The translations under genes and the position numbers were made by a program. From Myxococcales bacterium (lineage in GTDB: Bacteria > Myxococcota_A > Polyangia > Polyangiales > JAFGIB01): a DNA stretch of 51,449 bases. Positions 8,248-16,608 of the stretch are shown piece by piece. The notes under the pieces are model-generated. The model was not told the origin of the DNA, did no database searches, and saw only the letters and a list, made by a program, of their open reading frames with translations. The stretch lies in contig JAOUOP010000056.1 in the NCBI GenBank assembly GCA_029880325.1, positions 1-51,449 on the forward strand, given 5' to 3'. Within the stretch, counting starts at the first letter, position 1; every line of letters begins with the position of its first letter.

Positions 8248-11200
8248 TCAAAGACCCTGACCGCAGCCATAGGGCGGCGCGCCCGGCAGCGGCGGCTCGA
8301 GGGCCTCAGTTGGCAGCTGCGGAATACGGAAATCGTGGTCGCCGATCTCTGGGGCTTCGAAGACCGAACCGTGACGCAGGTAGAAAAAAGCGATGCTATC
8401 CCACTCGTTTTCCAGGTTGCCCTCCAGGCTGTTCCAGTGCAGCACCTCCATCTCGAAGGTCAGCGAGGAGCGAAAGGGAATCGCGTCCAAGGCCAGCCAG
8501 CGGTATTGGCTCATGTGTCCGCCGTTATGGCGCGGGTTCGAGCGAATTTGACCGTTGTAGCGCCTGGCGAATTGCTCCGTCGAACACCACGCGAAGCCGA
8601 AATAGTCCTCGATGCCCGTTCCGAAGTGACTTGGAAAATGCTCGCCGTCGACGAAGACCTTCGGGTCCCCTTCTCCCCACCAGCTGGCGGAGGGATTGGC
8701 GACGTTTAGAATCGTGCCCACAAGGATGCCCCGGCCGCGCACTTGGGCGAGTCGATAGTGCGACGGCGTCGGGGCACCGTCGGCCCCGGTGACGTCAATG
8801 GGAGTTGGCGGACGCCAGTGGGCGTGAAAGATGAGGGTCTCGGGATCGACGGCCGCGGGCTCCACGACCACGGCCGCAGGAACTTTCACCGGCGCTGCAT
8901 TGGCCGACCGAAGGTGGATGCCGGCGGTCTGCGCAAACGGCATCGGCCAGCGCGCGATCATGGTACCGTCGCGCTCGACTGTGACGCGGTGGCTCTCGAA
9001 GGGGCGCAGGCCCGGACCGCCGTGGAAGAAATCACCGAGGGGTGTTCGCACCGTCGTCTCGCCATCGAAGATTAGGGTCAATTCCGTGCCGCGAAGTTCA
9101 TCCTCGCCGAGCATGCCAGCTTCGATGCGAAGCTCCGTGATGCGGCCACCGCCCGCCGGTGCGACCAGCTGCAGGCCCCCGTCGTCGGCGGTGGTAAGTA
9201 GGGTTTCGATTCGGCAAGGGCACTCGCCGCCCCAGCGGCTGGGATTGTCGGTTCCGAGCGGGTCGCTGGCAGCGGGCTTGGCGCGTCTTGCGCGGTTGCA
9301 CATGGCGCGATCGACCGCGCCCGCGGAAAACGGCTCGACCGCGGTACCCTCTGCGTAGGTGCGGTAGTTGATCTCGTAGTAGAGCCCATCGCGGGTGTCG
9401 GTCGTGATGCGACAGCTTCGCTGGAAGGCGATCGGTAGATACAGGTTGTGACCGCGCGCTGCCACGAAGGCCAGTGCGTCGTCGACCGGCAGGTCCTGAG
9501 CGGCCAGGACAGCGGCCATCGGTCCTTCCAGAACCACCTGCCCATCGACGTGCACTTGCATCCAGCCGCTTGGGTTTGCCGACGTGATGCGCGTGACGAC
9601 GCCGGGGCCGCGGGCCTGCAGCATCACCCGTTCATCGCCTTGCACCGAGATGTATTGACCCCGGTCGCGGTTGGCGAACGGATCGCCGTCGTCGGAGCGA
9701 CGGTCGTAGCTCGACGCCAGCCGAACCGAAGTGAGCGCTGGGTCCATCGAGCCATTTGCATCCAGATCGTCCATGGAGGCCAGTAGGTCTTCGAGTGTGA
9801 GCGTCGCGCTGGGCGGGGCGCCGCAGTTCTGCGAGTCCTGCGAGCTCTGCGAGCCCTGGGCGTCCCTGGGACGGCAGACGAGGAAGTGCCACATCGCGAC
9901 ATTCATCTCGCGGGCATGGGCGTCAGGGAGCAGTACCACCCGGCGATCGGCAAGGCGCCCGCCCCAGGTTGCGTACCAGTCGTAGTTCACGTCGAGCGGG
10001 GCGATGGTTCGCTCGACAAAGCCGGGGCGCTGATCGATCCAGCGTTCGGCCCGGTGGTCGGCGAAGTACATGGCGACGGGCACCGATGCCGGCGCGCTCG
10101 AGCTGCGATCGCAGGCGAAGCGCTTTGTGAACTCGAGGCCAAGATCACGCGCGAGCCCAGGACTGATCCGAAACGCCCCGCGGCGGCTCAGCAGCTCTTG
10201 ACGCGTTCGTTCGAGGATGTCCTTCACGGTCATCGCGGCGCTGCTCTCGGCCGCTGCCACGAGATGGTAGCCGTGGAACAACAGCACCAGCAGCAGGGCT
10301 GCAGCGAGCGCCCTTTGGGCCGCAGGGTGCCGCGGGCCGAGCCGTTCGCCGAGCCGACCGAGTCCGGAGGCGAAGGCGACCGCCCACAGCGGCGAAAGCA
10401 GCAAAATCTCGTGCACCACGAGCTGTGGAGCCGACGTCAGCCGCGCGACCAGAGCGAGCGCGAACAGCAACCAGGGGACCAGGAAAGGTCGGCGCAAACG
10501 CAGTAGCACAGCACCGCCGTAGAGGGAGACCGCACTGAAAACGGACGCGATGACCGCGCTCGGTGAGCCCATGAACAGGCCGATGTAGAAGCCGACATGA
10601 CCGGCGCGATCGAGCCGCTCGGCGAGCGTTTGGCGTTGGACGGTGGTGCCCGAAGCGCCGTGCAGCGCCTCGGCGAGATCGCGAACTCGCGAGGTGACAT
10701 CCGAGGTCATCGCAGCGGCGATCAACGCCAGAACTGCGAATGCGAGGGCCGAACGCAGCGCCCTGTGCCCGAAGCGCGGCCAGCGATGCTTCAGCCAGAA
10801 GGGCGCGGCAACGACTGGCACTGCCGCAACAAGACCCGCCGGCCCACCGCTGACACACAGTCCCGCGAGTGCAGCCGCGAGAAGCAACCCGATCGGAGCG
10901 CCGCCACGTTGGCCCGGGCGCGCGAGCTGGGCGAGCAGCAGCATCTCGAGGGCGACGAGGTCGATCTGCAAACCCTCCACGGCGATCCAGCGTGCGTGGG
11001 TCAGCACTTCGAACGACAGCGCCAACGACGCGGCTCCCACCGCGGCCACGAGGATCCGGCGCGGCCACAGCGTCCGCAGGGTGATAAAGACGGCCACGGG
11101 GCTGATGAGGCTCAGCAGCAGGAAGAGAAGCCGCGTGTCGAGCGTAAAGCGGTCGGAGCTGATGTAGCGAACATCCGGGGCCTGCTGGGATGGTCTGGGA

Positions 11201-11538
11201 CCGTGCTGCGGCGAAAGCAGTGCCATCGGACGCTCGAAATAGGTGGCGATCACGGCAGAGGTTTGCCGCCGATCGCGCAGCAAGCGAGCGATCAGCGGCG
11301 GCAGCACGTAGAGGTGCCCGTCCTTGGGCACGTGGTTCGAAGCTGCGTCTTGCGCAGGCCGCGGAGGGCCGCCGGCCGTGGTTCGCCAGTGGGGCCTGTG
11401 CGGGCCATGGTCGAGACCGCCGATGCCCGCAGCCAGGTAGACGCCGAGGCAGGCCGCGAGCCACAGGTACGCGATGGACCGCGTGACGCGGTCGGTGGGT
11501 GCGGCAGCGACTGCCTGGACGCTTGGCACGGCGGCCAC
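8248..11538 (-). CDS. Fusion of polytopic GT-C-like glycosyltransferase and GH172 (DUF2961) glycosidase domain
   Basis: 1096 residues. Residues 1 to about 560 are a multi-pass membrane region paralogous to the 2132-3817 protein (FVERTIAPLDVNYDWYAT at its end). A Ser/Gln/Asp linker (DAQGSQSSQDSQNC) leads into about residues 585-1090, a complete GH172/DUF2961 domain: SSYDRRSDDGDPFANRDRG, then WWGEGDPKVFVDGEHFPS and GTGIEDYFGFAW near residues 945-975. GH172 enzymes such as difructose-anhydride synthase and D-arabinofuranosidases use two glutamates in exactly these motifs; both are present, 21 residues apart as in the family. The glycosidase should be extracytoplasmic, on the same side as a GT-C active site. 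The start is GTG at 11538 without a strong ribosome site. It is followed by the F5/8C gene. I know of no described GT-C-GH172 fusion. Confidence 0.82.
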   Translation of the reverse strand: MAAVPSVQAVAAAPTDRVTRSIAYLWLAACLGVYLAAGIGGLDHGPHRPHWRTTAGGPPRPAQDAASNHVPKDGHLYVLPPLIARLLRDRRQTSAVIATYFERPMALLSPQHGPRPSQQAPDVRYISSDRFTLDTRLLFLLLSLISPVAVFITLRTLWPRRILVAAVGAASLALSFEVLTHARWIAVEGLQIDLVALEMLLLAQLARPGQRGGAPIGLLLAAALAGLCVSGGPAGLVAAVPVVAAPFWLKHRWPRFGHRALRSALAFAVLALIAAAMTSDVTSRVRDLAEALHGASGTTVQRQTLAERLDRAGHVGFYIGLFMGSPSAVIASVFSAVSLYGGAVLLRLRRPFLVPWLLFALALVARLTSAPQLVVHEILLLSPLWAVAFASGLGRLGERLGPRHPAAQRALAAALLLVLLFHGYHLVAAAESSAAMTVKDILERTRQELLSRRGAFRISPGLARDLGLEFTKRFACDRSSSAPASVPVAMYFADHRAERWIDQRPGFVERTIAPLDVNYDWYATWGGRLADRRVVLLPDAHAREMNVAMWHFLVCRPRDAQGSQSSQDSQNCGAPPSATLTLEDLLASMDDLDANGSMDPALTSVRLASSYDRRSDDGDPFANRDRGQYISVQGDERVMLQARGPGVVTRITSANPSGWMQVHVDGQVVLEGPMAAVLAAQDLPVDDALAFVAARGHNLYLPIAFQRSCRITTDTRDGLYYEINYRTYAEGTAVEPFSAGAVDRAMCNRARRAKPAASDPLGTDNPSRWGGECPCRIETLLTTADDGGLQLVAPAGGGRITELRIEAGMLGEDELRGTELTLIFDGETTVRTPLGDFFHGGPGLRPFESHRVTVERDGTMIARWPMPFAQTAGIHLRSANAAPVKVPAAVVVEPAAVDPETLIFHAHWRPPTPIDVTGADGAPTPSHYRLAQVRGRGILVGTILNVANPSASWWGEGDPKVFVDGEHFPSHFGTGIEDYFGFAWCSTEQFARRYNGQIRSNPRHNGGHMSQYRWLALDAIPFRSSLTFEMEVLHWNSLEGNLENEWDSIAFFYLRHGSVFEAPEIGDHDFRIPQLPTEALEPPLPGAPPYGCGQGL

Positions 11539-11804
11539 AGCATATCAGCCCGGACAGCAGCCGGGGTCCGCGTCAGCGATGGGGCGGCTGTTGCGTGCCG
11601 ACCCCGGATGCGCATCGAAGTGCAGCGGCCCCATCGCCCGCGATGCCGGCGACGCGAAACTCAACGAAGACCGTCGGCTCGTGTATGAAAGGATCGGTGC
11701 AGCAGCGACAACACAGCGCCGCGGAGGGTCCCTCGCGGCAGCCGGGCTCGAGTCCTGCCCGGGCGCAGCGGGCGCGAGTCCGGCGTGCCGGATTTGGAGG
11801 CGCG

Positions 11805-13892
11805 ATGCTGCCGCGCCTGTCCCTGGCGCTGCTCTGCGCATCGTTCGCCGAAGCCCTGGTCGCAGCCGCAGGCCTTGGCGATCACGTGGGCCGCGTCGGT
11901 GCCGCCCTGGGTGCCGGCGCGCTCGTGTTCGTGGCGGGGACGCCGCCGATCGTCGCAATGGCGCTCTTCAGCGGCACTTCACTGGCCATCACCCTCGGGC
12001 GCGCGGCCACACGCGGTCTCGGGGCCGGTCAGCCGGCCCTGGCGCTGTTGAACGCCGCGGGTGCGGGCGCCGTGGCGACGGGCGTCGGGGCCGCAGCCGG
12101 GCGCGCCTTGCTTTCGACCCTGAGCCCGCGCATGGCGACCATCGGCACCGCCCTTTCGACGCTGGTCGCCTTCGTGCTGTCGCTGGCCCTGGCTGCGTTC
12201 GCGAGCCGTCTCATCCATGGGCTGTCGTTTCGGCTGCTCGGCCGCTCGCCCATGGGCGGTGCGGGCATCTCCGTCGCGCTACTGCTGTTGGCATGGGGCT
12301 GCTTTCACGCGGTCACCGCACTGCTGCCAACCCGATACGCTCCGGCTCCCTGCGCGGCCCTCGTGGCACTGGCCGTGTTTGGTTATCCTCGAATTTCCTC
12401 CGTGCTCGCCAAGGGCACAGCAGCTGCGGTCCTGTGGCTCTTTGCGCTCCCGCTCGTGGCCAGCGCCGGCATTCTGCTTCACTTCGACGACCTTCCTGCG
12501 CGCGTACGCGTGGCGATCGACCAACACCCGCCCTATGCGGCGCCGACGCTGCGCGGGCTTCGCTGGTTCTTCGATCGGGACGGCGACGGCGCCGCTTCCG
12601 TCCTCGGCGGTGGAGACTGCAATGACGCCGACCCCTCGATCCATCCGGAAGCCCTGGATCAGCCGGAAAATCACATCGACGAAAACTGCTCGGGGGTTGA
12701 TGCCCGTCGCTACCTCGCGCCCAAGCGGGACAGCACACAGCTGCCCGGATGGTTGAAGCGCCCGCAGAACCTGGTGGTCATTCAGCTCGACGCGCTGCGC
12801 CCGGACCATCTCGGCTTTGCCGGCTACCGGCGACCGACCTCGCCGAACCTCGACCGCTTCGCCGCCCGGGCGCTGTTTTTCCGCAACGCCTACACGCCGT
12901 CGCCGAGCACCCGATTCGCCATGTCCTCCATGTTCAGCGGCTACGACGTGGGCCGGCTGCCCCACCGCAACTTGCCGGCCAACCGCTTCGAGCTCGGCCC
13001 CGAGGCGGTCACGCTCGCCGAACGTCTGCAGGACCAGGGTTACGATACGGCTGGCTACACGATTTCCTACGTGATCCATCACAACCTCGGGCTTGGACAA
13101 GGCTTCGAGCACTGGCAGACGCCGTGGCCAACCGACCATTGGGCACAGGCCTACCGAAGCGCGGCCGAGCAGACGACGCGGGCTTCGGTGCGGTACATCG
13201 AGCAACGCACCGAAGCATCGGTCCCCTATCTGCTCTTCGTGCATTATCGCTGCACCCACGATCCATATTTCAAGTACGAGGCCTGGGACTTCGGCGACGA
13301 GCCTATCGACCGCTACGACAGCGCGCTCGCCCATTGTGACGACCAGTTATCGCATCTTCTGGCTGCCATCGATCGATCGCCGCAGGCGGGGCATACGACC
13401 ATCGCCATCGTCTCCGATCACGGCGAGCTATTCGGTGAACACGGGCTGACCCATCACGGCAAGTCGCTCTACGAGCCCGATGTTCGGATCCTGATGCTCC
13501 TATCCATCGCCGGCATCGACGCCAGGGTCATCGAGACCCCTGTTTCTTTGCTCGACCTGGCCCCCACGCTGGCTGAGCTTGCGGGGCTGCAGCCCGCGCC
13601 CGACGGCGATGGCTCGAGTTTGCTCGCCCCGGTCTTCGATCCCGCTCGCTCCGGCGCGCGCCCGCTCTTTCTCTTTACCAGCCTCGACCATGGTGGAGTG
13701 CGCTACCGGGCAAGCGCCGTCGTCGATTGGCCTCTCAAACTGATACGCGATCGAAGGGTGGGCAGCACGTGGCTATTCGACGTGCAGGCCGATCCCCTGG
13801 AGACCGAAGAATTGGGCCGAACGCGGCAAAGCGAACAGGTCCGGCTGCTCGAGCTTCTCGACGGCTACGAGTACTTCGCAGGCCCACGCTGA
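11805..13892 (+). CDS. Membrane sulfatase/phosphotransferase-superfamily protein with MopE-type Asp-rich insert
   Basis: 695 residues. An N-terminal region of several transmembrane helices (to about 240) is followed by the Asp-rich motif DRDGDGAAS..GGGDCNDADPSIHP...IDENCSG (about 257-300). That matches the MopE-like putative metal-binding repeats of Myxococcota. A sulfatase-fold domain runs from about 322 to the end. Metal ligands are visible: VIQLDALRPDHLG, VHYRCTHDPY, and IVSDHGELFGEHG. The nucleophile site reads NAYTPSPSTRFAMSSMFSG, with Ser/Thr where formylglycine sulfatases carry Cys. This suggests a LtaS/EptA-like phosphotransferase or a non-formylglycine hydrolase rather than a classical sulfatase. 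The ATG at 11805 has a GGAGG five bases upstream (11796-11800), so the longer frame starting at 11499 is rejected. It is divergent from the GT-C-GH172 gene. Confidence 0.82.
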   Translation: MLPRLSLALLCASFAEALVAAAGLGDHVGRVGAALGAGALVFVAGTPPIVAMALFSGTSLAITLGRAATRGLGAGQPALALLNAAGAGAVATGVGAAAGRALLSTLSPRMATIGTALSTLVAFVLSLALAAFASRLIHGLSFRLLGRSPMGGAGISVALLLLAWGCFHAVTALLPTRYAPAPCAALVALAVFGYPRISSVLAKGTAAAVLWLFALPLVASAGILLHFDDLPARVRVAIDQHPPYAAPTLRGLRWFFDRDGDGAASVLGGGDCNDADPSIHPEALDQPENHIDENCSGVDARRYLAPKRDSTQLPGWLKRPQNLVVIQLDALRPDHLGFAGYRRPTSPNLDRFAARALFFRNAYTPSPSTRFAMSSMFSGYDVGRLPHRNLPANRFELGPEAVTLAERLQDQGYDTAGYTISYVIHHNLGLGQGFEHWQTPWPTDHWAQAYRSAAEQTTRASVRYIEQRTEASVPYLLFVHYRCTHDPYFKYEAWDFGDEPIDRYDSALAHCDDQLSHLLAAIDRSPQAGHTTIAIVSDHGELFGEHGLTHHGKSLYEPDVRILMLLSIAGIDARVIETPVSLLDLAPTLAELAGLQPAPDGDGSSLLAPVFDPARSGARPLFLFTSLDHGGVRYRASAVVDWPLKLIRDRRVGSTWLFDVQADPLETEELGRTRQSEQVRLLELLDGYEYFAGPR

Positions 13893-13989
13893 ACGGCGCG
13901 CCTGGCCAAAGCCCCGGCGTCACGGTGCTACGGGCGAGCTTGACTGCGGGTGGGAGTGCGGCACTGGGACGCCCTACCGCACGGGTCCG

Positions 13990-14784
13990 TCACGGATCGA
14001 GCCGGCGGTAGTGGTAGCCATAGCGCTCGCGGAAGCCGGCCGCTTGGTACAGGGAAAGTGCCGCTCGATTGTCGCGTCCGACCTGCAGGTAGAGCTGGGT
14101 GGCGCCGGCGGCTCGAGCGCTTTTTGCGAGTGCCGCAAGCACCGTCCTGCCGGCACCCTGGCGCCGCGCCTCGGGCAGCGTCAGCATGGAGAAGACGCCG
14201 AAGAGGTCGCCGTCGCAAACGCCCAGCCCTACCGCAAGCGGCTGTCCCTCGCGGCAGGCCAGGGCGAAGCGGGCACGCTGCCCGATGCGCGCCAGCAGCG
14301 CTTCGTAATGCGGGCGTGCCTCGGCGAAGCGGCCGCCATCGGCCGAGACCGCCAGCCAGCGCGCGTCGGGCGCTCGCAACACCTCGGCCTCGAAGTGCGC
14401 AGGCGCCGGACCGAGGCCGGCCACGGCGGCGACCTTCGCCACCGCGATCGCCACCGGCGACTCGACGGCGTAGCCGCGGGCCTCGAGCCGCGCGTCCAGG
14501 TCGGCGGGCACGGCCGCGCCCGTGATCTGCAGCCGTACCGGCAGCCCCTCGCGGCGGTAGTGGCGCTCCACGGCGTCGATGCGCGCCTCGACCTCCAGCT
14601 GTCCCCGCGCCTGCAGCGGCCACACGGAGTTGGCGCGGCGGGTCATGCCGCCCGTCAGCCTGAGCTTCCAACCGTCGACGTCGAGCACGCGCGCCGCCGG
14701 CCAGGCGGCGAAGGCCGCCCGCTCCAGTGCCGGGATGCTCGAGTCCTCGCTCGCATTCGCGCCCTGTCGAGCCATGGAGACCAT
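13990..14784 (-). CDS. GNAT-family N-acetyltransferase
   Basis: 264 residues in two parts. The N-terminal half includes LRLTGGMTRRANSVWPL, a signature of two-domain GNAT proteins. The C-terminal GNAT domain carries the acetyl-CoA loop LPEARRQGAGRTVLAALAK and the closing ATQLYLQVGRDNRAALSLYQAAGF. The likely reaction is acetyl-CoA-dependent N-acetylation of a small molecule or protein N-terminus; the substrate is unknown. Starts at 14784 or 14775 (both ATG) are possible. It is divergent from the DUF1592 lipoprotein gene, with 81 nt between the starts, and convergent with the sulfatase-like gene. Confidence 0.85.
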   Translation of the reverse strand: MVSMARQGANASEDSSIPALERAAFAAWPAARVLDVDGWKLRLTGGMTRRANSVWPLQARGQLEVEARIDAVERHYRREGLPVRLQITGAAVPADLDARLEARGYAVESPVAIAVAKVAAVAGLGPAPAHFEAEVLRAPDARWLAVSADGGRFAEARPHYEALLARIGQRARFALACREGQPLAVGLGVCDGDLFGVFSMLTLPEARRQGAGRTVLAALAKSARAAGATQLYLQVGRDNRAALSLYQAAGFRERYGYHYRRLDP

Positions 14785-14865
14785 TTACCCCAGTTTCGGG
14801 GGATCCGCAGGCGTGGGCCAGGGGTTAGGGTGCGGGCGGGTAGATGCGTGGGTGATCTTCGAACA

Positions 14866-16608
14866 ATGCGGTCATGTGTGGCTTTCGCGGCTGCGCTGCT
14901 TGCGCTCGGCGCCTGTGGCGACGGGGGCGATGGTAAAGACGTCGGTGCTGTTGGCGACGGCGCCGGTCCGGGCGCTGCGGGCGGCGCGACCGACGGCGCT
15001 GCCGGAGCGCAGGGTGGAGGCGCGGGCTCGGCGTCCGATCCGATGGCGGGCGACCCGGCGGCGGCGACCGAGGACCCCGCACCAGCGCCGCGCGCGGTGC
15101 GCTTGACCCACGGTCAATGGCAGAACACGGTCATCGACCTGCTGCACCTGGATGCGGCCGCTGAGCTGCCGGCGCTGCGTCCCGATCCGTCCCAGGGCGG
15201 CTTCATCTTCGATAACGACGCCACCGCCATGTCGGTGGACGAGGCGCTGTGGTCGGAGTACCAGCGCGCCGCCATGGACCTGGCCGCGCGCGTCGTCAGC
15301 GACCCCCAGGCCCTGCAGAAGATCCTGCCCGCGGGCGCCGACGATCCCACGAGTGGCCTCGAGACCTTCGTGCGCGACTTCGGCCGCCGCGCCCATCGCC
15401 GCCCCCTCGACGACGCCCAGGTGGCCCAGTACCTGGGCCTGACCGCGATGGCGCCTGGTTTCTTTCCCGAGCTATCGGCCTTCGACGCCAGCATTCGATT
15501 GCTGCTCGAGGCCTTCCTGCAGTCGCCCCACCTGCTCTACCGCTTCGAGGCCAGCGTCGAAGAGCAGGACGGCATGATTGTGCTCGACGACTGGGAGATC
15601 GCCTCGCGCCTCTCCTACTCGCTGTGGCAGACCATGCCCGACGACGCCCTCTTCGACGCGGCCGCCGCCAGCGAACTCAGCGACCCCCAGAGCCTGGTCG
15701 GCCACGTCACGCGCGTGCTCGACGACCCGCGCCTGGAGCGCAGCGTGGCCTCGTTTCACGCCCAGCTCTTCGAGATCGAGGAGTTTCGCGAGATCTCGCC
15801 GGCCACCACCTTCTTCCCGGACGCGCCGGCGGGCCTGGGTGAAGCGGCCGTGCGCGAGCACCAGCTCTTCGTGCAGGACGTGGTCTTCGAGCAGGAGGGT
15901 GGTTTTCGCGAGCTTCTGTCCTCCACCCAGAGCTTCGTCGACGCCGACCTGGCGGGCATCTACGGCCTGGGCGGCACCTTCGGCAGCGACTTCGAGCCGG
16001 CCCAGCTCGACGCCCAGCAGCGCAAGGGCCTTTTGACCCAGGTGGGCTTCCTGGCGGCCAACGCAAGCTCGGCCCACCCGGACCCGATCCACCGCGGCGT
16101 CTTCATCGCCGAGCGCATCGCCTGCCTGGCCATCGCCGCGCCCGACGCGGCCACCCCGCCGGTTCCGGCGCGCGAGGGGCGCACCAACCGCGAGGTAATC
16201 GAGGATCACACGGAGATGCCCGGCACCGTCTGTGCCAGCTGCCATTCCTCGCTGATCAACCCCTTCGGCTTCCCCTTCGAGAACTACGACGCCACCGGCG
16301 CCTACCGCACCGAGGACAACGGCTACCCGGTCGACGCCAGCGCCAGCCCGCCCATCGACGGCATGCCCACGGCGGTCGATGACGCCCTGGGCCTGATCGA
16401 CGCCCTGGCCGGCTCCGAAGGCGCCCACCAGTGCTACAGCAAGCACTGGATGGAGTTTCTCCTGGGCCGCCACGTGACCGTTGCCGATCGTCCCCTGCGC
16501 GCGCGGCTCGGAGCCCAGAGCCAGGAAGGGCTGTCGGTCAAGCAGCTCCTGCGGGAGACGGTCACCAGCCGTCCCTTCCTCCACCGCAGCACCGAGGAAC
16601 TGCCATGA
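14866..16608 (+). CDS. DUF1592/DUF1588-family lipoprotein with CxxCH motif
   Basis: 580 residues. A lipoprotein signal MRSCVAFAAALLALGAC is followed by a Gly/Ala/Asp linker to about residue 75. The mature part has the DUF1587-like start RLTHGQWQNTVIDLLHL, a DUF1592 core (DDWEIASRLSYSLWQTMPDD), DUF1588 (LLTQVGFLAANASSAHPDPIHRG) and a DUF1585-like end. CASCHSSLINPFGFPFENYD contains a c-type haem motif (CxxCH), so it may bind haem outside the membrane. Members occur with DUF1552 proteins in Planctomycetes and Myxococcota; their biochemical role is undefined. The ATG at 14866 is chosen for the signal peptide; the frame upstream to 14011 is antisense to the GNAT gene. Its stop overlaps the next start (ATGA, 16605-16608). 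Confidence 0.9.
   Translation: MRSCVAFAAALLALGACGDGGDGKDVGAVGDGAGPGAAGGATDGAAGAQGGGAGSASDPMAGDPAAATEDPAPAPRAVRLTHGQWQNTVIDLLHLDAAAELPALRPDPSQGGFIFDNDATAMSVDEALWSEYQRAAMDLAARVVSDPQALQKILPAGADDPTSGLETFVRDFGRRAHRRPLDDAQVAQYLGLTAMAPGFFPELSAFDASIRLLLEAFLQSPHLLYRFEASVEEQDGMIVLDDWEIASRLSYSLWQTMPDDALFDAAAASELSDPQSLVGHVTRVLDDPRLERSVASFHAQLFEIEEFREISPATTFFPDAPAGLGEAAVREHQLFVQDVVFEQEGGFRELLSSTQSFVDADLAGIYGLGGTFGSDFEPAQLDAQQRKGLLTQVGFLAANASSAHPDPIHRGVFIAERIACLAIAAPDAATPPVPAREGRTNREVIEDHTEMPGTVCASCHSSLINPFGFPFENYDATGAYRTEDNGYPVDASASPPIDGMPTAVDDALGLIDALAGSEGAHQCYSKHWMEFLLGRHVTVADRPLRARLGAQSQEGLSVKQLLRETVTSRPFLHRSTEELP

Noticed and set aside
10597..11688. 363-codon plus-strand frame opposite the GT-C-GH172 gene
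   Set aside because: A shadow frame rich in Arg/Gln/Glu; the minus-strand frame has clear domains and helices.
11499..11804. Longer start for the sulfatase-like protein
   Set aside because: The extension is Arg/Pro/Ser-rich without a signal. GGAGG five bases before ATG 11805 fixes the start.
14011..14865. N-terminal extension of the DUF1592 protein by 285 codons
   Set aside because: It is antisense to the GNAT gene and lacks protein character. The lipoprotein signal at 14866 gives a natural start.
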